Below, piece by piece: positions 16,058 through 25,290 of a DNA stretch of 64,000 nucleotides. The notes under the pieces are model-generated. The model was not told where the DNA came from and made no database searches. It worked only from the letters and a program-made list of their open reading frames with translations. Origin of the DNA: Lachnospiraceae bacterium (GTDB taxonomy: Bacteria > Bacillota > Clostridia > Lachnospirales > Lachnospiraceae); NCBI GenBank assembly GCA_017450485.1, contig JAFSTN010000024.1:124001-188000 (forward strand), in the 5' to 3' direction. Made by a program: the position numbers and the translations under genes. Numbering within the stretch: the stretch's first letter is position 1; the number at the start of each line of letters is the position of its first letter.

Positions 16058-19000
16058 GTGGACAAATACGAGTACAAAGTCAGAGTCGAAGAGATCCATA
16101 ACCTGATCAGTGAAGGTGAATTGGCGAAGGCTGTAGATATAGCCGACACCATTGACTGGAGCAGGGTTAAGAGTATTCAGACTTTGTGTAAGATATCGGA
16201 CCTGTATAAGGCAAACAGACGCTATCAGGAAAGTAAGGAAATCCTGCTGATGGCTTATAAGAGATACCCCACCGGGCGTCTCATAGTATATTCACTGTGC
16301 GAGCTTTCTGTCAAACTGAACGAACTGGTTCAGGCGATGGAGTACTATAAGGAATTCATCCAGCTCGCCCCCAACGATACCAGCCATTATGTACTAAGAT
16401 ACCGTATACTCGAGGCTTATGATGTAAGCCTGGAGGAACGGGCCGCATTGCTCGAGCAGTATAAGAGTAAGGATTACAAAGAGAGATGGGTCTATGAACT
16501 GGCTTATCTCTATCATTGCATGGGTCTGGCCAGCAAATGCGTGGACGAGTGCGATGACATCATCGTCACATCGGGCAAGGGCAAGTATGTGATAAAGGCG
16601 ATGGAGCTAAAGTCAAGACATACGAAGCTGAGTCCATCCGAGCAGGCACAGTATGATGCATATCTGAGAAACAACGGTTATGAGACTGAAGAAACAGAGC
16701 AGAGTGAACCCGGTGAAGTAAAGGTAAGGGAAGCCATCTCCGACGTCCCCTCATCGACCGATCAGACCGATCTGCAGGGAGCGCCCACGACAGAGATGCC
16801 TCAGGAGATGGACATCCAGGTAAAACCCGTGGATGTAGGTCAGTATAATACGATGAACCTGCAGGAAGCGCTCGCCGAGAGTATGAAGGCGCTCCTCAAT
16901 ACCGACGAGGAGATAGAGGACAGAAACAGAGAGGAAAGACTGACTCCCTCCACCCCCGAGCTGGACGTGGAGGATAATACGATATTTGAATCCAGCCCGC
17001 TGGCAGCTACGGGATACATGCAGGAACCGCCGAAGGAAGATGAGGCCTCAGTCGAAGCAGCTCCCGAAGAAGAGCCTGCATATGCTCCTGACCCCGAACC
17101 TGCCCCGATAGAAGATCTGGAACCGGAGGATGCGCCTACCCAGGTGATTCCTCAGATCCCCCATACGCTGTCAGAGCAGGTACTGATAGACGAAAACGGA
17201 CCGGTTATTGAACCCGAGCCCGAGCCTGTACCCGCTCCCGTCGCTCCCGTAGCCGTTGACCCGGTCATGAGCGGAGAGACCAAACGCATCCCTACGGATG
17301 CTGTTGTCGACTATCTGACCACACAGCGCCTGATGCAGGAGATGCAGGTATCCGCGGCATCGATGAAGACCGCCGACGCGCAGGCCGAGCTTATCCCCGG
17401 TGCCGTCACAGGACAGATAGAGCCTGTGGGAGCGATATCAAGCGCCTACGACCAGATGCTGGCCGAAGAGTACAGTGGACAGATCAGACTGGCACTGTCA
17501 GAGGTAGAGCAGGTCGAGAAACAGATAACAGGCCAGCTGAGCATAGAAGATGTACTTGCTGACTGGGAGAATACCAAGAAAGAAAACGAGAAGAAGCGCG
17601 AGGAGGAAGTCCGTAAGCGCATCATGCAACACACCGGGTCGCTGTTCGACGAGTTCGACGAGGACACCAAGGCATCACTGATAGAGCAGCTTGAGAAAGC
17701 ATTTACCGAAGCTATCATCAAGGAGTCCAACGGCGGCGAGATCGATGCGGCTCTGGGCAAAAAGATCCGTAAGGAAGCACTGCGGGCCGTGGAATATATG
17801 ACCATGGACGGAGTGATAGGCCCGGGTGTGGCTGAGGCAACAGCCGATGATATGAACAAGTCATCCGCGGACAAGCCTGCTTCGGAGCCCGAGGAAGAGA
17901 ATTCGACCGGGGTCGATGAGCCTGCATCCGGGGCTGAGACGGAGGTCGGGTCCGAAGAGAAGACCGAAACCGTTGTCGGGCCTGAGGCCGAAGCAGAACC
18001 CGAAACCGTTGTCGAGCCCGAAGCCGAAGCAGAAACCGGAGCGGAGCCTGAAGCATCGGCAGAACCCGAAGCTGAGGCCGGTGAAGAACCGGCAGATGAG
18101 GCTGAACCCGAAGCCGATGATACCGAAGAAGAGCCTACGGATGACGCGACCTCCAAAGGCATACCGGACGGTACTGATTCCATAGAGGTCAAGGCGGTCA
18201 GAGAAGCACTTAAAGAGGATGAGGCCGAAGCGGAGTCTGAGTCTGCCACATCCGAAAAGAAGGTTACAGCCACCCGTGTTGCACGTGCGGACGAAGACTC
18301 GGACAATGACGAGGAGTCCGACGGTCAGCGCAGGCTGAGCACCGAGGAGACCGAACTGTTCGGCCACTATCTGACAAGAAAGAGTACCGGCAGACAGATA
18401 GCATATGCTCTGGACAATATGAGTATGGCTGCCTGCAGCGGCAATGTCATAGTGACGGGCGAAGAAGGCGTCGGGACCATAGATCTGGCCAAGAAACTCA
18501 TCAAGTATATGCAGAGTACGGATTCCAACTTCGTGAACCGTCAGGTGGCTAAAGTCAGCGGCAAAGGTCTCAATGATAAAGATCTGCCGGCATTGTTTGA
18601 AAAGATCAAGGGCGGAGCCATCATCATTGAAAGCGCCCGCGGAATGAAGAAGAGTACGGTCCAGAAACTGATCAAGATCCTTGACAGCGAGAATTTGGGT
18701 ATACTGGCAATCCTTGAAGATACTTCGGAGGGTATGGATAAGATAGTAGGTACCCTGCCCAAACTCGGAGAGCTTTTCAACGTCCGTATAGATCTGAAGG
18801 CGCTCGATGACAAGGCACTGGTTAATTACGCATGTGAATATGCACTGAGTCAGGAGCATACGATCGACGAATATGCTCTCCTTGCCCTGCATACCAGGAT
18901 CGCGGAGATGCAGACAAGTACACATCAGGTATCGGTCAGCGAAGTGCGTGATCTGGTCGATGATGCGATTTATTATGCGGATAAGAAGAATCCGGCCCAT

Positions 19001-19081
19001 TTATTTGATATAATTCTACATAAGAGGTATGACGATGAGGATATGATCATCCTCAGGGAGAAGGATTTCATGCATTATTAA
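16058..19081 (+). CDS. Large TPR protein with acidic linker and degenerate AAA-like C-terminus
   Basis: 1007 residues, GTG start preceded by GAGGTG. Residues 1-210 form helical TPR-like repeats (KISDLYKANRRYQESKEIL, SVKLNELVQAMEYYKEFIQLAP). Residues about 210-760 are acidic and low in complexity, with Glu-Pro-Glu-Ala runs and one short predicted helix block near 470-580. The C-terminal 250 residues resemble an AAA fold: the P-loop place reads GEEGVGTID at about 801 (the Lys is Thr), and the Walker B place reads GGAIIIESARG (no Asp-Glu pair). It is thus probably a pseudo-ATPase scaffold. No signal peptide or membrane span is seen. It is followed after 24 bases by glgB. Function unknown; similar proteins seem limited to Lachnospiraceae, from memory. 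Confidence 0.8.
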   Translation: MDKYEYKVRVEEIHNLISEGELAKAVDIADTIDWSRVKSIQTLCKISDLYKANRRYQESKEILLMAYKRYPTGRLIVYSLCELSVKLNELVQAMEYYKEFIQLAPNDTSHYVLRYRILEAYDVSLEERAALLEQYKSKDYKERWVYELAYLYHCMGLASKCVDECDDIIVTSGKGKYVIKAMELKSRHTKLSPSEQAQYDAYLRNNGYETEETEQSEPGEVKVREAISDVPSSTDQTDLQGAPTTEMPQEMDIQVKPVDVGQYNTMNLQEALAESMKALLNTDEEIEDRNREERLTPSTPELDVEDNTIFESSPLAATGYMQEPPKEDEASVEAAPEEEPAYAPDPEPAPIEDLEPEDAPTQVIPQIPHTLSEQVLIDENGPVIEPEPEPVPAPVAPVAVDPVMSGETKRIPTDAVVDYLTTQRLMQEMQVSAASMKTADAQAELIPGAVTGQIEPVGAISSAYDQMLAEEYSGQIRLALSEVEQVEKQITGQLSIEDVLADWENTKKENEKKREEEVRKRIMQHTGSLFDEFDEDTKASLIEQLEKAFTEAIIKESNGGEIDAALGKKIRKEALRAVEYMTMDGVIGPGVAEATADDMNKSSADKPASEPEEENSTGVDEPASGAETEVGSEEKTETVVGPEAEAEPETVVEPEAEAETGAEPEASAEPEAEAGEEPADEAEPEADDTEEEPTDDATSKGIPDGTDSIEVKAVREALKEDEAEAESESATSEKKVTATRVARADEDSDNDEESDGQRRLSTEETELFGHYLTRKSTGRQIAYALDNMSMAACSGNVIVTGEEGVGTIDLAKKLIKYMQSTDSNFVNRQVAKVSGKGLNDKDLPALFEKIKGGAIIIESARGMKKSTVQKLIKILDSENLGILAILEDTSEGMDKIVGTLPKLGELFNVRIDLKALDDKALVNYACEYALSQEHTIDEYALLALHTRIAEMQTSTHQVSVSEVRDLVDDAIYYADKKNPAHLFDIILHKRYDDEDMIILREKDFMHY

Positions 19082-19105
19082 GTGCATATACGGGGGGGGT
19101 AAGGT

Positions 19106-21013
19106 ATGGCAGCTAAGTCAAATACTGTATTTATATCCGAGGCAGATCAATTCCTGTTTGCGCAGGGCACGCACTATGATATCTACAAGAAGCTCGGTGC
19201 GCACCCTTCAAATGAGAATGGCGTCGAGGGCTATTTTTTTGCTACCTGGGCACCGAATGCTCAGGCCGTTCATGTGGTAGGCGATTTCAACGGATGGAAC
19301 GAGTGGGCGGATGCCTGTGATAAGATCGGCCCCGGCGGTATATGGACCAAGTTTATACCGGGAGTGACCTCCGGGCAGTACTATAAATTCCTGATCACAA
19401 CTGCGGAAGGCGACAGGATATATAAGGCAGATCCCTATGCAAACTATGCCGAGCTCCGTCCCGGCAATGCATCCAGGACCTACGATATCTCCGGTTATAA
19501 ATGGGGAGACTCCGCCTGGTCCAAATCCCGTGAGAACAAGGATTATAACAAGGAACCCATGGCCATATACGAGTGCCATATAGGCTCATGGATGAAGCAT
19601 CCCGACGGAACCGAGGACGGTTTCTATAACTATCGAGAGTTCGCGGACAGAGTCGTAGAGTATCTTAAGGATATGCACTATACCCATATCGAGCTTATGG
19701 GTATCGCGGAGCATCCTTTTGACGGATCCTGGGGATATCAGGTTACCGGATACTATGCACCGACTTCCAGATACGGTGAGCCGAAAGACTTCATGTATCT
19801 GATAGATCTGCTTCACAGGAACAATATCGGAGTTATCCTGGATTGGGTTCCGGCTCATTTCGCTACCGATGATTTCGGCCTGGCCTGCTTCGACGGCAGC
19901 TGTATTTACGAGCATCCCGATCCGAGGCTGGGAGAGCATCCCGACTGGGGTACGAAGATCTTTAATTATGCAAAGACCGAAGTGAAGAACTTCCTGATCG
20001 CGAACGTTCTGTTCTGGATCAAGGAGTTCCATGTGGATGGAATCAGAGTTGATGCCGTCGCATCGATGCTGTATCTGGATTACGGCAAAAAGGACGGCCA
20101 GTGGCTTCCGAATCGTGACGGCGGAAATAAGAACTATGATGCGATCGAGTTCTTCAAGCACATGAATTCAGTGGTACGGGGAACTTATCCCAGCTTCCTG
20201 ACCATAGCCGAGGAATCCACTGCATGGCCTGCCGTTACCGGAAATATAGGCACCGAGTCACTTGGATTCGCGTTCAAGTGGAATATGGGCTGGATGCATG
20301 ACTTCTGCGAGTATATGAAACTGGATCCCTACTTCCGCAAGAACAATCACTATGCGATGACATTTGCCATGACATACAACAGCAGTGAGAACTATATCCT
20401 GCCGCTGTCACACGATGAGGTCGTACACCTGAAGTGCTCGATGGTGAACAAGATGCCCGGATACGAGATCGACAAGTATGCGAATCTCCGCCTGGGATAT
20501 ACGTTCATGATAGGTCACGAGGGCAAGAAGCTGCTCTTCATGGGTCAGGAGTTCGGTCAGGAGCGCGAGTGGAGCGAGAAGCGTGAGCTCGACTGGTTCC
20601 TGCTCGACCGGGAGTACAATCGCGGTATGCAGACCTATGTAAAAGAACTTCTGGAACTCTATAACGATAATCCGTGTCTGTATCGCATAGATAATGATTG
20701 GGCAGGATTCGAATGGATGAATGCCGATGACAATGACAGAAGTGTATACAGCTTCATCAGAAGAGATGACACCGGCAAGAACAGGCTGCTTTTCGTACTG
20801 AATATGACACCGATCCGCTGGGATAACTATTGGGTTCCGGTCCCGATGAAGAAGAAATATAAACTGGTACTCAACTCGGATGATAAGAGATTCGGGGGGA
20901 ACGGTAATGAAGTGCCTGCGGAGCTTTCCGCACAGTCGGGAGACTGCGTGCGTCAGAAGCAGTATCTGATGCTGGATCTGCCTCCGTATACTGCGCTGGT
21001 TTTCAAGTTCTGA
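19106..21013 (+). CDS. glgB: 1,4-alpha-glucan branching enzyme
   Basis: Introduces alpha-1,6 branches in glycogen. Layout: N-terminal CBM48 (YFATWAPNAQAVHVVGDFNGWNEW), then a GH13 barrel with THIELMGIAEHPFDGSWGYQ split around the conserved region I, DWVPAHF, the nucleophile Asp in GIRVDAVASMLYLDYG, the acid/base Glu in IAEESTAWP, and LPLSHDEVVH. C-terminal beta domain ends at residue 635, normal length. The ribosome site lies in an unusual run of eight Gs at 19092-19099. No other glycogen genes are adjacent. Confidence 0.96.
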   Translation: MAAKSNTVFISEADQFLFAQGTHYDIYKKLGAHPSNENGVEGYFFATWAPNAQAVHVVGDFNGWNEWADACDKIGPGGIWTKFIPGVTSGQYYKFLITTAEGDRIYKADPYANYAELRPGNASRTYDISGYKWGDSAWSKSRENKDYNKEPMAIYECHIGSWMKHPDGTEDGFYNYREFADRVVEYLKDMHYTHIELMGIAEHPFDGSWGYQVTGYYAPTSRYGEPKDFMYLIDLLHRNNIGVILDWVPAHFATDDFGLACFDGSCIYEHPDPRLGEHPDWGTKIFNYAKTEVKNFLIANVLFWIKEFHVDGIRVDAVASMLYLDYGKKDGQWLPNRDGGNKNYDAIEFFKHMNSVVRGTYPSFLTIAEESTAWPAVTGNIGTESLGFAFKWNMGWMHDFCEYMKLDPYFRKNNHYAMTFAMTYNSSENYILPLSHDEVVHLKCSMVNKMPGYEIDKYANLRLGYTFMIGHEGKKLLFMGQEFGQEREWSEKRELDWFLLDREYNRGMQTYVKELLELYNDNPCLYRIDNDWAGFEWMNADDNDRSVYSFIRRDDTGKNRLLFVLNMTPIRWDNYWVPVPMKKKYKLVLNSDDKRFGGNGNEVPAELSAQSGDCVRQKQYLMLDLPPYTALVFKF

Positions 21014-21059
21014 AACACGTTTGGATCGAACGGATGATATAGTTCGGAAAGGATAAAAC

Positions 21060-21329
21060 ATGGATAACTTAGGCGATACTCAATTTATCAATGTAGCCAT
21101 AGAGCAGGAGACCGGCGTTAAACTGGTTCTGTCTACCGTATATGAAGCTCTGACGGAGAAGGGCTACAATCCCGTTAATCAGATAGTCGGATATATCATG
21201 TCCGGCGATCCCACGTATATCACCAACCATCAGGGAGCCAGAAGCCTGATCATGAAGGTTGAACGTGATGAACTTGTTGAGGAGCTCTTGAGCGAATATA
21301 TCCGCAGCAAGGGCTGGGAGCAGAAGTAA
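21060..21329 (+). CDS. ireB: IreB-family regulatory phosphoprotein
   Basis: 89-residue UPF0297 (YrzL) protein. In Enterococcus IreB is a substrate of the Ser/Thr kinase IreK and restrains cephalosporin resistance. The family pattern is plain: conserved Thr in DTQFINV near the N-terminus, [29 protein letters not shown], and the N-H-Q-G-A-R block followed by [15 protein letters not shown]. It begins the ireB-ruvX-DUF1292 set that is conserved across Firmicutes and starts 46 bases after glgB. Confidence 0.95.
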   Translation: MDNLGDTQFINVAIEQETGVKLVLSTVYEALTEKGYNPVNQIVGYIMSGDPTYITNHQGARSLIMKVERDELVEELLSEYIRSKGWEQK

Positions 21330-21347
21330 GGACTGACGGGGAAACAT

Positions 21348-21770
21348 ATGCGTATCCTGGGGTTGGACTACGGTTCAAAGACCGTGGGTGTAGCCGTGAG
21401 CGATCCTCTGCACATAACCGCGCAGGGGGTTGAGATCATACGGCGTGAAAAAGAAAACCATTTGCGCAAAACTCTCGCACGAATAGAAGAGCTTATCCTG
21501 GAATATGATGTCGGCCTGATAGTTCTCGGATATCCGTTGAACATGGACGACAGCCGCGGAGCGAGGGCGGAGGCCAGTGAAGAACTGGCGGATACACTGA
21601 CTCGAAGGACCGGACTGGAAGTGATACTGTGGGATGAACGCCTTACGACAGTGGAAGCCGACGAGATAATGAGCGAGGCGCATATCCGCAGGGAAGACCG
21701 TAAGCAGTATGTTGATAAGATAGCCGCAACGATCATACTTCAGAGCTATCTCGATGAACATACGGATTGA
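21348..21770 (+). CDS. ruvX: Putative pre-16S rRNA nuclease / Holliday junction resolvase-like YqgF
   Basis: 140-residue RNase-H-fold protein, needed in E. coli for 16S 5'-end maturation. Acidic residues of the active site are visible in [20 protein letters not shown], in VLGYPLNMD, and in [11 protein letters not shown]. Conserved position between ireB and the DUF1292 gene. Start ATG 21348 has GGGGAAAC upstream. Confidence 0.94.
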   Translation: MRILGLDYGSKTVGVAVSDPLHITAQGVEIIRREKENHLRKTLARIEELILEYDVGLIVLGYPLNMDDSRGARAEASEELADTLTRRTGLEVILWDERLTTVEADEIMSEAHIRREDRKQYVDKIAATIILQSYLDEHTD

Positions 21771-21791
21771 TCGATAGATCAGAGGTTTGAT

Positions 21792-22046
21792 TTGGAAAAG
21801 ATCACATTTGCCCCTGAAGGGGAAGAAACTATAGATTTCTACGTACTTGAGACGACGAGGCTCGGCGGAGTGGATTATATCCTGGTCACGGACGCGCCCG
21901 AAGGCGATGGCGAGGCTATGATCATGAAGGATCTTTCGGATCCTGACGATGCAGAGGCTCTGTACGAGTTCGTAGAGGATGATGATGAACTGAAGGCCGT
22001 AGGCAAGGTCTTTGAGAACATCTTAGAGGACGTTGATATTGTATGA
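21792..22046 (+). CDS. DUF1292 (UPF0473, YrzB) protein
   Basis: 84-residue acidic protein of the DUF1292 family, always found after ruvX in Firmicutes, function unknown. The start is TTG at 21792 with an AGAGG site at 21780-21785. The core YILVTDAPEGDGEAMIMKD and the end DDELKAVGKVFENIL are typical. It overlaps the RNase J gene by ATGA. Confidence 0.88.
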   Translation: MEKITFAPEGEETIDFYVLETTRLGGVDYILVTDAPEGDGEAMIMKDLSDPDDAEALYEFVEDDDELKAVGKVFENILEDVDIV

Positions 22047-23722
22047 GCAACATTAAAACCGCGCAGGACGTAAGCTCCAGACTTAAGATAATACCTCTGG
22101 GTGGATTGGAGCAGATCGGACTGAACATTACTGCCTTCGAGTTCGAAGACAGTATTATTGTCGTGGATTGCGGTCTGGCATTTCCCACGGATGACATGCT
22201 GGGCATAGACCTGGTGATCCCCGACGTGACTTATCTGCTGGATAATGTATCCAAAGTAAAGGCATTCGTGATCACTCACGGTCACGAGGATCATATCGGA
22301 GCACTGCCCTATATACTCAAGGTGCTGAACATCCCGATATATGCGACAAGACTTACTCTCGGACTTATAGAGCGCAAGCTGGAGGAGCACGAGCTCCTGG
22401 ATGTAACGGAGAGACATGAGGTAGGATTCGGGGATACGATATCCCTCGGCAAGTTCGATGTTGAATTCATCAAGACCAATCACAGCATCGTGGATGCCGC
22501 TGCATTGGCCATATACAGTCCGGTGGGCACTGTGGTTCACACCGGAGACTTCAAGGTGGATTACACACCGCTGTATGGCGACGCGATAGATCTGCAGAGA
22601 TTTGCGGAGATCGGACGTGACGGTGTGCTGGCTCTCCTGTGTGACTCCACTAATGCCGAGAGACCTGGATTTACTCCATCGGAGAGGACGCTGGGTACGG
22701 CTTTTGATGCACTGTTTGCGGAGCACAAGGGCAGACGGATCATCGTGGCAACCTTTGCATCCAACGTGGACAGGGTGCAGCAGATCATAGATACCGCATG
22801 CCGCTTCGACCGTAAGGTAGTGGTCGAGGGCCGCAGCATGGTCAACATCATAGATACCGCAGCCAATCTGGGATGTCTGAATATCCCCGATAACACGCTG
22901 ATAGACATCGAAGAGATGCGCAGCTATCCTGACGACAAGATGGTCATCATCACCACCGGATCGCAGGGTGAGAGCATGGCCGCGCTCAGTCGTATGGCCG
23001 ACGGTAACCACCGCAAGGTCAAGATCACGGCGAATGATACCATCATCTTCAGCTCACATCCGATACCGGGTAATGAGAAAGCCGTGACAAACGTCATCAA
23101 TGAGCTGCTTCAGCTTGGTGCGGAAGTTATTTTCCAGGATGTGCATGTATCCGGGCATGCCTGCCAGGAAGAGATCAAACTGATATACACTCTCGTACAG
23201 CCGAAGTATTCCGTACCGGTACACGGAGAATATAAGCATCTCAAGGCTCAGGCCAGCATCGCAGCAGAACTGGGCATACCGAAAGAGAATATATTCATCA
23301 TATCTACCGGAGATGTGCTCTGCCTGGGACCGGACGATGCGGAGGTCCGCGGAAAGGTACCTACCGGAGCGATCCTGGTGGACGGACTGGGAGTAGGCGA
23401 CGTGGGCAATGTGGTGCTCAGGGACCGCCAGCGCCTGGCCAAGGACGGCATATTGATCGTGGTGGTCACACTTGACCAGTATAATAAAGAAGTTCTGGCC
23501 GGCCCCGAGATAGTATCGAGAGGATTCGTATATGTAAAGGAGTCCGATGAGCTGATGAACGGAGCCTGGGAGGTCACAAATGAAACTCTGGAGGGCTGCA
23601 TCAGTCGCGGTCAGACGGACTGGAACCGGATCAAGACCATAATCAGGGATAATCTGGGCGATTATATATGGAAGCAGACCAAACGTAAGCCCATGATCCT
23701 GCCGATAATCCAGGAAATATAG
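22043..23722 (+). CDS. rnj: Ribonuclease J
   Basis: Metallo-beta-lactamase/beta-CASP ribonuclease with endonuclease and 5'-3' exonuclease activity, central to mRNA decay and rRNA processing in Firmicutes. Zinc motif HGHEDH at residues 79-84, HSIVDAAA, HTGDFKVDYTP, STNAERPG, then beta-CASP motifs, SSHPIPGNEKAV, and HVSGHACQEEI plus VPVHGEYKHL. 559 residues, full length including the C-terminal domain. It overlaps DUF1292 by four bases, and a YlbF-family gene follows, which hints at linked RNA turnover. Confidence 0.96.
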   Translation: MSNIKTAQDVSSRLKIIPLGGLEQIGLNITAFEFEDSIIVVDCGLAFPTDDMLGIDLVIPDVTYLLDNVSKVKAFVITHGHEDHIGALPYILKVLNIPIYATRLTLGLIERKLEEHELLDVTERHEVGFGDTISLGKFDVEFIKTNHSIVDAAALAIYSPVGTVVHTGDFKVDYTPLYGDAIDLQRFAEIGRDGVLALLCDSTNAERPGFTPSERTLGTAFDALFAEHKGRRIIVATFASNVDRVQQIIDTACRFDRKVVVEGRSMVNIIDTAANLGCLNIPDNTLIDIEEMRSYPDDKMVIITTGSQGESMAALSRMADGNHRKVKITANDTIIFSSHPIPGNEKAVTNVINELLQLGAEVIFQDVHVSGHACQEEIKLIYTLVQPKYSVPVHGEYKHLKAQASIAAELGIPKENIFIISTGDVLCLGPDDAEVRGKVPTGAILVDGLGVGDVGNVVLRDRQRLAKDGILIVVVTLDQYNKEVLAGPEIVSRGFVYVKESDELMNGAWEVTNETLEGCISRGQTDWNRIKTIIRDNLGDYIWKQTKRKPMILPIIQEI

Positions 23723-23776
23723 TTTGTGCTTTCCCTATGGCCGAAAATAAGGTAAACTGACGGAGGTAAGACCTGC

Positions 23777-24115
23777 ATGTCTTTATCCAGCGAACAGATC
23801 AGAATGGCAGCCAAAGAATACGCAGCCAAGATCCAGCAAACGGAAATCTATCGCAAATACTGTCTTGAACGGGAACGCATCAAACAGGATCCCGAGTTGT
23901 ATGCAAAGGTGAACGCCTATAGGCAGGCCACCTTCGAGTTACAGAACTACACGGATCAGGATCAGCTTTTCGACAGGATGGATGCATACGAGAAAGAGTA
24001 TGAGGGTTTCCGTGAGAACCCGCTGGTAGAGAGTTTTCTGCAGGCCGAGCTGGCCTTCTGCAGAATGATGCAGGAGCTGAATATACTGATACTGGATCAT
24101 CTTGATTTTGAATAA
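23777..24115 (+). CDS. YlbF/YmcA-family protein
   Basis: 112-residue helical protein of the YlbF/DUF964 family. In Bacillus, YlbF, YmcA and YaaT form an Fe-S complex that helps RNase Y process mRNA. The helical pattern with RERIKQDPELYAKVNAYRQATFELQ and the C-terminal VESFLQAELAFCRMMQELNILI are characteristic. One Cys is in each of these halves. Its place directly after RNase J supports an RNA-decay role. A GGAGGTAAG site precedes the ATG. Confidence 0.85.
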   Translation: MSLSSEQIRMAAKEYAAKIQQTEIYRKYCLERERIKQDPELYAKVNAYRQATFELQNYTDQDQLFDRMDAYEKEYEGFRENPLVESFLQAELAFCRMMQELNILILDHLDFE

Positions 24116-24151
24116 ACAGACCGGGGTTGATCCGTATACAGAGGGAGAGTT

Positions 24152-24652
24152 ATGAAACCGGCTGAGATAATCGGTTCCATATTGGAGACCATAATCAAAA
24201 TAGCGATATTCATATTCCTGGGCGTGCTCATATACAGGGGTGCGCTGATTGCGTATGACTACGGATATCGTGTGTTCACCGAGGCACCGGTATCTGTGGG
24301 TGAGGGACGTATCATATCCATAGAGGTGAAGCCGGATATGTCATCCCGCGATCTGGGTGATATGCTTCAGCAGAAAGGACTTATCCGCGACTCAAAGATA
24401 TTCTATCTGCAGGAGTTACTCAGTGAGTATCACGGTAAGGAGGCTCCGGGCATATATGACCTGAGTACGGCCATGACTGCTGAGGAGATGCTGGCCGTGA
24501 TGAGTATGGAGCCGGTGGATGAGGAAGAGGAACCTGAGGTTGTGATCCCCGAATCGGAGGCTGAGGAACTCGAGATCGTCGACGAGGATCCGGAAGGCGC
24601 TACGGAGGGGAACGTGGTCGAAGAGGAAGCCGTTCCCGAGGGCGGCGAATGA
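24152..24652 (+). CDS. MltG/YceG-like membrane stub lacking the lytic domain
   Basis: 166 residues: a short cytoplasmic start, one membrane span (about residues 12-33), then an extracytoplasmic LysM-like region typical of the MltG N-terminal half (ISIEVKPDMSSRDLGDMLQQKGLI and GIYDLSTAMTAEEMLAVMS), then an acidic tail. Full MltG is about 350 residues and has a catalytic Glu in a separate lytic transglycosylase domain, which is absent here; the frame ends cleanly in ...EGGE, overlapping the next start. In Bacillus the gene ahead of trmR is full-length mltG (yrrL), so this is the same locus with a shortened product. Such short YceG-like proteins occur in other Lachnospiraceae. Confidence 0.8.
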   Translation: MKPAEIIGSILETIIKIAIFIFLGVLIYRGALIAYDYGYRVFTEAPVSVGEGRIISIEVKPDMSSRDLGDMLQQKGLIRDSKIFYLQELLSEYHGKEAPGIYDLSTAMTAEEMLAVMSMEPVDEEEEPEVVIPESEAEELEIVDEDPEGATEGNVVEEEAVPEGGE

Positions 24653-25290
24653 ATTCCGAAGCCAGGATTGAGTCATATATTGAATCGTTAGACAGACCGG
24701 AGCCGGAGTATATAGAGCGGCTGGCAGCGGAGGCGCGTACGGCGCGTATTCCGATCATCAGACCGGCAATGATGGATTTTCTGCGTACGATGATACTGAT
24801 CCACAGACCAATGTCGATACTTGAGATAGGTACCGCCATTGGTTTTTCTGCATTATATATGAGAGAGTACGCACCGGACGGGTGCGGGATCACTACGATA
24901 GAAAACTATGCTCCGCGTATATCTGAGGCAAAAGAAAACTTCGCCCGCTTCGATACCTCCGGACAGATAACTCTGCTCGAAGGTGATGCAACCGAGCTGA
25001 TACGTGAACTGACCGGCCCCTATGATCTGATATTCATGGACGGCCCCAAGGGCCAGTATATAAATATGTATGATGACGTGAAGAGGCTTCAGCAGACGGG
25101 CGGTCTGCTGATCTCCGATAATATTCTCCAGGATGGGGATATACTCGAGAGCCGCTATGCGGTCACACGCAGGGATCGGACGATCCATACCCGCATGAGG
25201 GAGTATCTGTATCAACTGACACATGATAATGACTACTCGACATCGATCCTGCCGGTTGCGGATGGTGCAACATTGAGTGTACGTATATGA
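24649..25290 (+). CDS. trmR: tRNA 5-hydroxyuridine methyltransferase (O-methyltransferase family 3)
   Basis: Class I SAM-dependent O-methyltransferase of the CCoAOMT-like family. Motifs: ILEIGTAIGFSALYM (SAM site), ITTIENYAPRISEAKENF, LLEGDATELI, and DLIFMDGPKGQY with a metal-binding Asp. In Bacillus, TrmR methylates ho5U34 to mo5U34 in tRNAs. The call to TrmR rests on context: it lies between the MltG-like gene and the U32 gene, the same order as yrrL-yrrM-yrrN/O. The ATGA overlaps on both sides show a coupled operon. Confidence 0.88.
   Translation: MNSEARIESYIESLDRPEPEYIERLAAEARTARIPIIRPAMMDFLRTMILIHRPMSILEIGTAIGFSALYMREYAPDGCGITTIENYAPRISEAKENFARFDTSGQITLLEGDATELIRELTGPYDLIFMDGPKGQYINMYDDVKRLQQTGGLLISDNILQDGDILESRYAVTRRDRTIHTRMREYLYQLTHDNDYSTSILPVADGATLSVRI

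Noticed and set aside
17880..18180. Short repeats of GAAGCCGAAGCAGAACC type looking like an array
   Set aside because: They are Glu-Pro-Ala codon repeats within the TPR/AAA-like protein; no spacers or palindromes, so not a CRISPR.
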